NCBI RefSeq assembly: GCF_025630775.1 | Contig: NZ_JAOSZE010000021.1 | Location: 105,159 to 169,158, forward strand | Length of the DNA stretch: 64,000 bases | Direction of reading: 5' to 3' | Source: Actinoplanes sp. KI2 | GTDB taxonomy: Bacteria; Actinomycetota; Actinomycetes; Mycobacteriales; Micromonosporaceae | In this document: positions 8,425-15,715 of the stretch, piece by piece | Position numbering within the stretch: the stretch's first letter is position 1 | Layout: each line of letters starts with the position of its first letter | Program-made: the position numbers and the translations under genes | Notes under the pieces: model-generated | Seen by the model: only the letters and a program-made list of their open reading frames with translations | Databases searched by the model: none | Told to the model about the DNA's origin: nothing

Positions 8425-8679
8425 TCAGGCGGCCGGGCCGTCGGCCCCGCCGTCCTGACTGCCGGGGTTGGCGCCGCCGTCGGCGGGGCCCTCGCCGCCG
8501 GCGCCGCCGTCCGCGCCGCCGTCCTGGCCGCCGGGGTTGGCGCCGCCGTCGGCGGGGCCCTCCCCGCCGGCGCCGCCGTCCGCGCCGCCGTCGTGGCCGG
8601 ACACGTCGGCGCCGCCGTCGGCCGGACCTTCGCCGGAGGGCGTGCCGGTGCCGATGATGTCGTCGTCGCTGAGTGACAT
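8425..8679 (-). CDS. repeat peptide, candidate RiPP precursor
   Basis: An 84-residue low-complexity peptide with a clear ribosome site (GAGGAG) before its ATG. After a 14-residue leader-like stretch (MSLSDDDIIGTGTP) come three 23-residue repeats, each containing GEGPADGGA and ending in DGGADG or similar. Variation is confined mainly to D/N, V/P, S/G and H/Q positions. It contains no Cys, Lys or Arg and is strongly acidic. The gene directly precedes the JmjC/cupin oxygenase in the same operon. Leader plus repeated cores plus adjacent hydroxylase is the architecture of multi-core ribosomal peptides; no protease or exporter is adjacent. Confidence 0.7.
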   Translation of the reverse strand: MSLSDDDIIGTGTPSGEGPADGGADVSGHDGGADGGAGGEGPADGGANPGGQDGGADGGAGGEGPADGGANPGSQDGGADGPAA

Positions 8680-8756
8680 GGGAGCTCCTCGTTGTCGTGG
8701 GCTCCCGAAGTACCCCGAGTTGATCGTGCAAAACCGGGTATTCGGGGATTGTGTTG

Positions 8757-9497
8757 ATGGTCGGAACCTCTGGGTGGCAGTACCAGGACTGGCGCGGCGG
8801 CCTCTATCCGGAGAAGCTGCCGCAGCGGCTGTGGCTGGAGCACTACGCGGAGAACTTCGGCACGGTCGAGGTGAACAACGCGTTCTACCGGCTGCCCGAG
8901 AGGTCCACCTTCGAGCAGTGGCGGGAGCGGACGCCGGCCGGCTTCGTGGTGGCGGTGAAGATGAGCCGTTACCTGACCCACGTGAAGCGGCTCAACGAGC
9001 CGGAGGAGCCGGTGCAGCGGTTCCTTTCCCGGGCCGAGGGGCTGGGCCGCAAGCTCGGCCCGGTGCTGATCCAGCTGCCGCCCTCCCTCCGGGGCGACCC
9101 GGACGCCCTCGAACGGACCCTCGCCGGGTTCCCGCCGCACGTCGAGGTGGTCGTCGAGCCCCGGCATCCGAGCTGGTTCACCGACGAGACGCGGGCGGTG
9201 CTGGAGAAGCACCGGGCGGCGCTGTGCTGGGCGGATCGGAAGGGACGGCCGCTCAACCCGCTGTGGCAGACCGCCGATTTCGGATATGTCCGGCTGCACG
9301 AGGGCCGGGCCCGGCCATGGCCGCGCTACGGCAGGGCGGCCCTGGCCCACTGGCTCGAACGGGCCGGGCGTTTTCCCCGTACGTACGTCTTCTTCAACAA
9401 TGATCCCGGCGGCGCGGCGGTCGCGGATGCCACCGCCCTGGCCGCGCTGGCCCGCCGCCGAGGCGTCGAGGTCAGTCGGAGCCCAGCAGGTCGATGA
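8757..9497 (+). CDS. DUF72 family protein (YecE-like)
   Basis: A 246-residue TIM-barrel-like protein of the DUF72/YecE family, recognised by the opening VGTSGWQYQDWRGG, the VEVNNAFYRLP segment and TPAGFVVAVKMSRY. GTG (8751) and TTG (8754) precede the ATG chosen here. No biochemical role is established for the family. It is divergent from the repeat-peptide operon and converges on a second DUF72 gene, overlapping its 3' end by 26 bases. Confidence 0.88.
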   Translation: MVGTSGWQYQDWRGGLYPEKLPQRLWLEHYAENFGTVEVNNAFYRLPERSTFEQWRERTPAGFVVAVKMSRYLTHVKRLNEPEEPVQRFLSRAEGLGRKLGPVLIQLPPSLRGDPDALERTLAGFPPHVEVVVEPRHPSWFTDETRAVLEKHRAALCWADRKGRPLNPLWQTADFGYVRLHEGRARPWPRYGRAALAHWLERAGRFPRTYVFFNNDPGGAAVADATALAALARRRGVEVSRSPAGR

Positions 9498-10344
9498 GGG
9501 TGGACGCGTTGCGCTGGGCGTAGTCCGAGTAGCAGTTGTTCATGAACACCTGCACGTGCCCCGACTTGTCGGACAGGTCGCGCAGCTTCGGCGCCCAGCT
9601 CGCCAGCTCGGCCGAGGAGTACTCGTAGCCGAACTTCTCGTGGATGTCCTTGCTGGTCCACTTGTCGGAGTGGCCGTGGAAACGCACCACCGCCAGGTCC
9701 GCGGTGGCCGCGACGACCGGCGGCACCGACGACCGGTGCCCCTGCGGCATGTCCACGCAGACGAACGGCAACGCGTGCGCGCGCAGGAAGTCCAGCGTCT
9801 CGGTCTGGTTCGCGCCCTCGAACCAGGACGCGTTGCGCAGCTCGAACACCGGCCGCAGCGGCTTGCACCGCTGCGCCACCTCGACCATGAAGTCCTTGTT
9901 CGAGCGCCGGATGCCGAACCAGGGCGGGAACTGGAAGAGCACGGCGCCGAGCTTCCCGGCCTGGGCGAGCGGGTCCAGCGCCGTGAGAAAACGGCTCCAG
10001 ATCTCCTCGTACGTCTGCGGTGCGAGATCCTGGGGATAGACGTTTTTCTTGTCCGTCTCCGGCCGGAGATCCTTGTAGATCGCGGACACCCGGGTGGGGT
10101 GTCCGGTCAGCAGGCTGAACGCCTTGATGTTGAAGACGAACCCCGCCGGCGTACGCTGCGCCCACAGTTTCGTGGTCTGCTCGTTCGGCGGGCCGTAGTA
10201 GGTCGCGTCGACCTCGACGATCGGGAACTGCCTGGCGTAATAGGCCAGCCGCTTCTCCGGCGTGTCGGCCGACGCCGGGTACCAGCCGGAGGCCAGCAGC
10301 GTCCGGTCCGTCCACGAGGCCGTGCCCACCTGGATCGTGCCCAT
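9472..10344 (-). CDS. DUF72 family protein (second copy)
   Basis: A 290-residue DUF72 protein starting GTIQVGTASWTDRTLL, with PIVEVDATYYGPPNEQT and RTPAGFVFNIKAF as family landmarks. It is only distantly similar to the neighbouring DUF72 protein, so the pair is not a recent duplication. The 3' ends of the two genes overlap. Function unknown. The ATG at 10344 fits the family's usual N-terminus. Confidence 0.88.
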   Translation of the reverse strand: MGTIQVGTASWTDRTLLASGWYPASADTPEKRLAYYARQFPIVEVDATYYGPPNEQTTKLWAQRTPAGFVFNIKAFSLLTGHPTRVSAIYKDLRPETDKKNVYPQDLAPQTYEEIWSRFLTALDPLAQAGKLGAVLFQFPPWFGIRRSNKDFMVEVAQRCKPLRPVFELRNASWFEGANQTETLDFLRAHALPFVCVDMPQGHRSSVPPVVAATADLAVVRFHGHSDKWTSKDIHEKFGYEYSSAELASWAPKLRDLSDKSGHVQVFMNNCYSDYAQRNASTLIDLLGSD

Positions 10345-10369
10345 CCGATCACGCTAGCGCTGATACAGC

Positions 10370-10397
10370 GGGTCCGCCGCTGCGAGGCGGCGGACCC
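10370..10397 (-). terminator. hairpin terminator after DksA-type gene
   Basis: Perfect 11-bp arms (GGGTCCGCCGC at 10370-10380 and its complement at 10387-10397) with a 6-base loop, just downstream of the DksA/TraR-type gene and upstream of the DUF72 gene. There is no strong U tract, which is common in high-GC actinomycetes. Confidence 0.7.
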
Positions 10398-10410
10398 GTG
10401 ATCGTCCGAT

Positions 10411-10827
10411 TCAGCCGGCCCGGCGCTCGCGGTTCTGCTTGCAGTTGACGCACGTGGTGGCCGAGGGGAAGACCTCGAGCCGCTCCACCGGGATCGGGTT
10501 CGAGCACCCCTCGCAGTTGCCGTAGGTGCCGTCGTCGAGCCGCTGCATGGCGTGCTCGGCCTGCGTCCGCCTGTCCAGCAGGGTACGCAGCAGCGACGTG
10601 GCGGCGTCGCGCTCGGCCGTCTTGGATCCGCTGTCGGCCTGGTCGTCGCCGGCCGCGTCACCGATCTCGACCAGCCGGAGCTTGTGGGACTCCGCGAGCG
10701 CCTCCTCGTACTCGGCGTTCGCGTCGTCGAACCGGCCCCGCAGGATGTCCCGGATCAGCTCGACCTCTTCCGCCGTCCGGCTCTTGGCGGCACCCTTGCC
10801 CGTGATCACCGCTCCATTGACGAGCAT
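10411..10827 (-). CDS. DksA/TraR-type C4 zinc-finger protein
   Basis: A 138-residue protein with a helical N-terminal coil and a C-terminal DksA/TraR zinc finger, in which CEGC and CVNC are separated by 17 residues. Family members bind RNA polymerase through the secondary channel; in actinobacteria related proteins affect stringent-response and rRNA transcription. The ATG at 10827 is preceded by GGGGGAG and is preferred over a GTG four codons upstream. It is monocistronic with its own terminator. The specific regulatory target is not evident. Confidence 0.88.
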   Translation of the reverse strand: MLVNGAVITGKGAAKSRTAEEVELIRDILRGRFDDANAEYEEALAESHKLRLVEIGDAAGDDQADSGSKTAERDAATSLLRTLLDRRTQAEHAMQRLDDGTYGNCEGCSNPIPVERLEVFPSATTCVNCKQNRERRAG

Positions 10828-10993
10828 GCGCTCCCCCACCCTTCCTCTGCCCCTGCCGGCGGATCCCTCCAGGGGCCACCCATCGCACCGTGGGCGCCCT
10901 TGATACCCGCCGCCGGAGGTCCCAAACTGGCCCCTCCGCTAAAAAAGTAACCGGAGCATAACTGTCAGTGGTCGAGTCCGCTACAGACTCGCG

Positions 10994-11626
10994 TCACCAA
11001 CGTTCCTCGACGCGGGCCGGACGCCTCGGGTCGTCGACCCGCAGCACCACGTCGGCGAAGGACGCCGGGGCGACCTCGGACGCGTACCGATCGAAGGCCG
11101 GCAAGGTCCACCGCAGCCCAGGTGGGGTGCGCCGGAGCAGGGCCGCCGGGGACATCTCCAGATGCACCGCGAAGTCGACGGCGAGGCCGCCGCCGAGCAG
11201 CAGCGGGCCGCTCACCAACAGCACCGACGCCGGGGCCAGCAGGTGGTAGGAATCACGCGCCGAGCGGTCCGTCTCCGCGTTCCAGAGCCGGGTCAGCACC
11301 CGGCCGTCGCCGCCCGGGCCGGCCCGGTCGAGGACCTCGCGGGCGAGGCCGGCCTCGTCGAACCAGCCCGCGTAGAACGAGTCGGGGTTCTCCCGCCCGA
11401 ACTCCAGGCGCACCGACGCGGGGCGCAGGAAGTCGGCGGTGTCGATCCGCACGGCCGGACGCCCCCGTAGCCGCAGCGGGTCGACCAGGGCGTCGGCAAG
11501 GCGTCCCGGCTCGGCCGCCGCGGGCCCGTCGATGGCCACGCGGAGAAAACTGTCAGGTTCCCGACTCGCCAGCTCATCGGCCAGCTCCTCGACGAGGTTG
11601 CCGACGGACACCGGGCGGACGCGCAC
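10994..11626 (-). CDS. uridine-kinase-like P-loop protein with altered Walker A
   Basis: A 210-residue protein resembling actinobacterial uridine-kinase-like NTPases: beta-strand FLRVAIDGP at residues ~27-35, RIDTADFLRP, and a C-terminal VVLRVDDP. The phosphate-binding loop reads GPAAAEPGRLAD, in which the usual G-K-[ST] is replaced by G-R-L. Catalysis as a normal kinase is therefore doubtful. It lies just downstream of the winged-helix regulator, 10 bases away, so the two are probably an operon. Confidence 0.7.
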   Translation of the reverse strand: MRVRPVSVGNLVEELADELASREPDSFLRVAIDGPAAAEPGRLADALVDPLRLRGRPAVRIDTADFLRPASVRLEFGRENPDSFYAGWFDEAGLAREVLDRAGPGGDGRVLTRLWNAETDRSARDSYHLLAPASVLLVSGPLLLGGGLAVDFAVHLEMSPAALLRRTPPGLRWTLPAFDRYASEVAPASFADVVLRVDDPRRPARVEERW

Positions 11627-11636
11627 GCCCGGAAGA

Positions 11637-12191
11637 CTACTCGCGGGGCTGCACCACGATCCGGGCGTCGTCCGAGAGGCGGTAGCCCACCCCGTACACG
11701 GTGGTGATCACCGGCAGGGTGGCGCCGAGCTTGAGGCGCAGCCGGCGGACGTGCACGTCGACGGTGCGCTCGCCGGTGTGCTCGTAGCCCCAGACGCCGG
11801 CCAGCAGCTGGCCGCGGGTGAACACCAGGCGGGGCCGCTCGGCCAGGAACAGCAGGAGATCGAACTCGAGCCGGGTCAGCGGCAGCGGCTCCCCGTCGAG
11901 CAGCACCTGACGGGTCCCGGTCAGCAGCCGCACCTCCGGGCCGGTGGGCTCGTCGCGCTCCAGCAGAGCGGTCGCGGCCGGCTCGACGGTGATCGTGCCC
12001 TGGCTGATCTCGACGAGCTCGCGGACTGCCTCGATCAGCTTGTGGGCCTGCGGCGAGAGAGTGTCGGTGGTGAGTGGGATGGCGACCGTGACGGTCAAAG
12101 CGGAGTCGGCGGGCCGGCGGAGTCCGGAGCTACCCCGCCCCGGACCTGTGGCATGGCGGTTGACACGAGGCGACAGCGCGCTTACCGGCAT
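11637..12191 (-). CDS. winged-helix regulator with OmpR/PhoB-type DNA-binding domain
   Basis: A 184-residue protein. The C-terminal ~95 residues form a trans_reg_C winged helix (LTRLEFDLLLFLAERPRLVF, ERTVDVHVRRLRLKLG, TVYGVGYRL). The N-terminal ~85 residues are not a receiver domain: no phosphorylatable Asp pocket is visible. It is thus an orphan regulator that lacks the two-component input. AGGGGG precedes the ATG at 12191. Its likely partner is the downstream kinase-like gene. Confidence 0.85.
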   Translation of the reverse strand: MPVSALSPRVNRHATGPGRGSSGLRRPADSALTVTVAIPLTTDTLSPQAHKLIEAVRELVEISQGTITVEPAATALLERDEPTGPEVRLLTGTRQVLLDGEPLPLTRLEFDLLLFLAERPRLVFTRGQLLAGVWGYEHTGERTVDVHVRRLRLKLGATLPVITTVYGVGYRLSDDARIVVQPRE

Positions 12192-12523
12192 TGTGATAGA
12201 GCCCCCTGAAATTGCATGGTCGGTAACCGTATACGACCGATCACCCTCCGTAAATTCGCGGTGAATAATTCCGCGACCGTTGTTGCCGGGTCAAGGCGGC
12301 AACCACACTGTGGGAAAATCGTTCCACATCGGCTTTGACCCAGCCAAATGCATTCTGGTAACGGCTTCTGTCAGTCTGTTTAAACGTTGCCGAACTGATC
12401 CGGTGACGTCCGTGCAGGCCACGAGGCATCGACGGGCAATAATGAGATTATTGCCACACCACATTTCTTTGTGGAAGCAAAAATCCCGCGTGGCGCACAC
12501 GGCGCCACGCGGGATCTTTCTCG
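12192..12523. other. AT-richer intergenic region with several hairpins
   Basis: A 332-base gap holding no convincing gene. It contains a palindrome near the winged-helix start (arms GGTCG at 12218-12222 and CGACC at 12234-12238 around GTATAC) and an AT-rich perfect hairpin (GGCAATAAT 12435-12443, loop GAG, complement 12447-12455). A CCACA/TGTGG hairpin follows near 12454-12475, then the secA2 terminator. A 62-codon minus-strand ORF here has no ribosome site and looks spurious. Confidence 0.6.
12483..12515 (-). terminator. Rho-independent terminator of secA2
   Basis: Perfect 14-bp arms (ATCCCGCGTGGCGC at 12483-12496, complement at 12502-12515) with a 5-base loop. On the minus strand the stem is followed by TTTTTGC. 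It lies 8 bases beyond the secA2 stop codon. Confidence 0.93.
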
Positions 12524-14815
12524 TCAGTTTCCGCCGGTCAGGCGGCGTCCCACCGCCGCAATCAACCGGTCCAGCTCGGAGCCGAACGGGTTGTCGTGCA
12601 CCAAATACGTCCACGTCGCGCTGGGGCGGACGATCTCGGCGCGCTCCGGCTCCCAGCCCTCCGTGAGATCGGTCTGCTCGAAGGTCTCGATGGTGCGCGC
12701 CTCCACCTGGGTCAGCAGGTTCTGGAAGGCCGGAACGGCGGCCCGGTGGAATTCGTCCAGCGGGTCCAGCTTGCCCAGCGCGCGCAGATGCACGCCCTCC
12801 CGCACCTCCTGCAGCTCGGCCAGGTGCTCGGCCCAGAGCCGGTCCAGGTGGAAGAGTGCGATCGCCCGGGCCGCGTCGGAGAGCACGTCCTCGTCGGTCT
12901 CGTTCGCCTTCTCCGGCGAACGCTCGAGCAGCATGATGGCCGCGACCTCGGAGGTGAGCAGCCGCTCGCGCCGCTCGGCCAGCTGCAGCCGCTGCTGCTC
13001 GATGACCACGCTGTACCGCCAGGTGTTGCGGTGGATCTCGTGGTTCACGCCCTCGGCGACCCGCTGAGCGTGCTCGACCGCGTACTCCACCTGGTCGTCG
13101 TGCACGACGCCGTCCATGTCCATCCGCGGGGAGCGGGGCAGGATGTCGCCGGCGTGCCGGACCACCAGCTCGTCCTCGAGGCTCACGAAGAAGACCGAGC
13201 CGCCCGGGTCGCCCTGCCGGCCCGCCCGGCCGCGGAGCTGGTCGTCGACGCGGCGGCTGTCGTGCCGGCCGGAGCCGATCACGAACAGGCCGCCGAGCTC
13301 GACCACCCGGTCGCGGTCCTTCTCGTCGCTGCCGCCCAGCCGGATGTCGACACCCCGGCCGGCCATCTGGGTGGAGACGGTGACCGCGCCTACCGCGCCG
13401 GCCTCCGCGATGATCACGGCCTCCTCGGCGTCGTTCTTCGCGTTCAGCACGTTCGACGGGATGCCGGCCGCGGCCAGCTGCTTGGCCAGCAGCTCGGACG
13501 CCTTCACGTCGAGGGTCCCGACGAGCACCGGGCGGCCCTTCTCGTGGGCGATCTGGATCTCCTCGACCAGGGCGCGGTCGCGGTCCTCGTGCACCGAGTA
13601 GATCCGGTCCGGCTCGTCCTCGCGGATGTTCTCCGTGTTCGGCGGGATCACCGCGACCTCGAGCTTGAAATACTCGCGCAGCTGCTCGCCGACGTGCACC
13701 GCGGTCGCGGTCATGCCGCACACCGTGGCGTACAGCGCGATGTAGGCCTGCACGGTGATCGTGTCCAGCACCTCGCCCTCGGCGGTGGCGCTCAGCCCCT
13801 CCTTCGCCTCCACGGCCGCCTGCAGGCCGTCCGGCCAGCGGCGGCGCTGGGCGACCCGGCCGCGCATCTCGTCGATCAGCTCGACGCCGCCGTTGCGGAC
13901 GATGTAGTCGACGTCGCGGTGCAGCAGGGCGTGGGCGTGCAGGGCCACGTTGACCGCGGAGAGGTGCTCGACCTGGTCGTCGGCGTACAGGTCGATGCCG
14001 CCGAGCTTCTCCTCGATCAGCTTGAGGCCGGTGTCGGTCAGCGCAACGCTGCGGCCGTCCTCGGCGACCTCGTAGTCCTTGCCGGCGCGCAGGTCACGGA
14101 CCAGCTCGGCGGCCTCGTGCACCGGGTCGGCCTCGGTGGTGATCGAGCCGGCGAGGACCATCGGTACGCGAGCCTCGTCGATCAGGATCGAGTCGGCCTC
14201 GTCGACGATCGCGGTGGCCAGCTCGCGCTGCACCCGGTCCTCGACGTCGGTGACCAGTTGGTCGCGCAGGTAGTCGAAGCCGGCCTCGCTGACCGAGACG
14301 TACGTGACGTCGGCCAGGTAGGCCTCGGTGCGCTGCGCGGGGGTGCAGGACTCGGTGACCCAGCCGACCGAGAGGCCGAGCAGCTTGTAGACCGGCTCCA
14401 TCCACTCGGCGTCGCGGCGGGCCAGGTAGTCGTTGACGGTCAGCACGTGCACCGGGCCGTGGCCGAGGCGGACGTGCCCGTATGCGGCGACGGTGGCGGT
14501 GAGCGTCTTGCCCTCGCCGGTGGCCATCTCGGCGACCTGGCCGGAGAGCAGCGCCATGGCACCGAGCAGCTGCACGTCGTACGGCCGCTGCTCGAGCGCA
14601 CGCCACGCGGCCTCGCGCCCGATCGCGCAGATCTCGGTGAAATCCTTCGCCTCGCCGGCCGCCGCGGTCAGCGCCTCGTCGTCGAGCTCGCGCAACGCCT
14701 CCTCACGAGCTTCGATCGCCGGCAGCCGCTTCCGGAACGGCGCCAGGTCGACCGTCGTGCCCGGACGCTGCAGAAACTTGCGGAACCGGCTCTTGAGCCG
14801 CGTCGACACACCCAT
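12524..14815 (-). CDS. secA2: accessory preprotein translocase ATPase SecA2
   Basis: A 763-residue SecA-family motor. Walker A ATGEGKT lies at residues 98-104, the DEAD-type IVDEADSILIDEA near 200, and SecA helicase motifs QMAGRGVDI and RGRAGRQGD are present. It lacks the C-terminal linker and Cys-rich zinc tail of housekeeping SecA (usually 850-950 residues), and its length matches actinobacterial SecA2 (about 760-810). Family members export a subset of proteins, often without classical signal peptides. ATG at 14815 is preferred over an upstream TTG. It stands alone: no accessory secY2 is adjacent. Confidence 0.92.
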   Translation of the reverse strand: MGVSTRLKSRFRKFLQRPGTTVDLAPFRKRLPAIEAREEALRELDDEALTAAAGEAKDFTEICAIGREAAWRALEQRPYDVQLLGAMALLSGQVAEMATGEGKTLTATVAAYGHVRLGHGPVHVLTVNDYLARRDAEWMEPVYKLLGLSVGWVTESCTPAQRTEAYLADVTYVSVSEAGFDYLRDQLVTDVEDRVQRELATAIVDEADSILIDEARVPMVLAGSITTEADPVHEAAELVRDLRAGKDYEVAEDGRSVALTDTGLKLIEEKLGGIDLYADDQVEHLSAVNVALHAHALLHRDVDYIVRNGGVELIDEMRGRVAQRRRWPDGLQAAVEAKEGLSATAEGEVLDTITVQAYIALYATVCGMTATAVHVGEQLREYFKLEVAVIPPNTENIREDEPDRIYSVHEDRDRALVEEIQIAHEKGRPVLVGTLDVKASELLAKQLAAAGIPSNVLNAKNDAEEAVIIAEAGAVGAVTVSTQMAGRGVDIRLGGSDEKDRDRVVELGGLFVIGSGRHDSRRVDDQLRGRAGRQGDPGGSVFFVSLEDELVVRHAGDILPRSPRMDMDGVVHDDQVEYAVEHAQRVAEGVNHEIHRNTWRYSVVIEQQRLQLAERRERLLTSEVAAIMLLERSPEKANETDEDVLSDAARAIALFHLDRLWAEHLAELQEVREGVHLRALGKLDPLDEFHRAAVPAFQNLLTQVEARTIETFEQTDLTEGWEPERAEIVRPSATWTYLVHDNPFGSELDRLIAAVGRRLTGGN

Positions 14816-14966
14816 GGCGCGCAACGGTACTTCATTTTGCTGAAAGGCGGGTCACGACACCAGCAGCCGAGCGGACGCCGCCACCTCAGGTCAGATGTTT
14901 AGCGCCGCCGGGGCGGGGAACCAGGATCTCACCATCTGATGGCTTGCGCACGGGGAGGAATCGGCG

Positions 14967-15701
14967 TTGCCCAGCCAGCTCGTGTGCCGGCCGGAGGGGA
15001 AACGGCCCGTGGCGGTGCTGCGGGTCAGCGGAACTCTCGACCCGGTCACCGGGGACGCGCTGCAGAACGCCGTCCGCCGCAGCCTCGCGAACGAGCCGAC
15101 CGGCCTCCTGCTGGACGTCGCCGGCCTGCGCATCGGCGACCCGATCGGGCTCGGCGCCCTCGGCGAGGTGGTCGGACAGACCCGCGAGTGGCCCAGCGTG
15201 CCGATCGTCGTCTGCGGCGCCCCACCGGCCACCCGGCGCGCGATCGAGGCCGCCCCCGGATGCGCCGGCCTGGTCTACTCGGCCGACTGCGAAGGGGCCC
15301 TCGCCGAGCTCCGGAAGGAGCCCGAGCCGCCCCGGATCCGCGCCCGGCTGCGGCCCGTGCCGGACGCCTGCCGCCAGGTGCGCCAACTGGTCACCCCGGC
15401 CTGCGAGGCGTGGCACCGGGCGGACCTCGCGGCCACCACCGCGCTGATCGCCACCGAACTGGTCGCCAACGTGGTGCGGCACGCGCACACGACGATGGAG
15501 TTCACCTTCGGGCTGCGCGCCGGGCGGCTCCGCATGGCGGTGCGGGACGGCAGCCGGCGGTTGCCCGAGCCGGCCCAACCGGGGCTGACGTCACCGGGCG
15601 GGCGGGGGTTGTGGCTGGTGCGCGATCTGACCGAGGCGTGGGGCGTCCTGCCGGTCAGCGACGGCAAGGTGGTGTGGACGCAGCTCGGGGCCGCGATGTA
15701 G
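14967..15701 (+). CDS. STAS-like / HATPase_c_2 fusion (anti-sigma-type regulator)
   Basis: A 244-residue protein. Residues 1-115 look like a STAS (anti-sigma-antagonist) fold (VAVLRVSGTLDPVTGDAL, LLLDVAGLRIGDPIG). The C-terminal half is an RsbW-like GHKL ATPase with N-box ELVANVVRHA, VRDGSRRLP and GGRGLWLV. Fusion of an antagonist-like and an anti-sigma kinase-like domain in one chain is unusual, because these are normally separate partners. The TTG start is supported by GGGGAGG at 14951-14957. A role in stress or developmental sigma control is inferred from the domains. Confidence 0.8.
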   Translation: MPSQLVCRPEGKRPVAVLRVSGTLDPVTGDALQNAVRRSLANEPTGLLLDVAGLRIGDPIGLGALGEVVGQTREWPSVPIVVCGAPPATRRAIEAAPGCAGLVYSADCEGALAELRKEPEPPRIRARLRPVPDACRQVRQLVTPACEAWHRADLAATTALIATELVANVVRHAHTTMEFTFGLRAGRLRMAVRDGSRRLPEPAQPGLTSPGGRGLWLVRDLTEAWGVLPVSDGKVVWTQLGAAM

Positions 15702-15715
15702 CGGAGCCGGCCGGG

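Noticed and set aside
12241..12429. 62-codon minus-strand ORF in the secA2 intergenic region
   Set aside because: No ribosome site and no recognisable similarity; the region is better explained by hairpins and regulatory DNA.
12596..14902. 768-codon plus-strand ORF across secA2
   Set aside because: Antisense shadow of SecA2, which has intact motor motifs.
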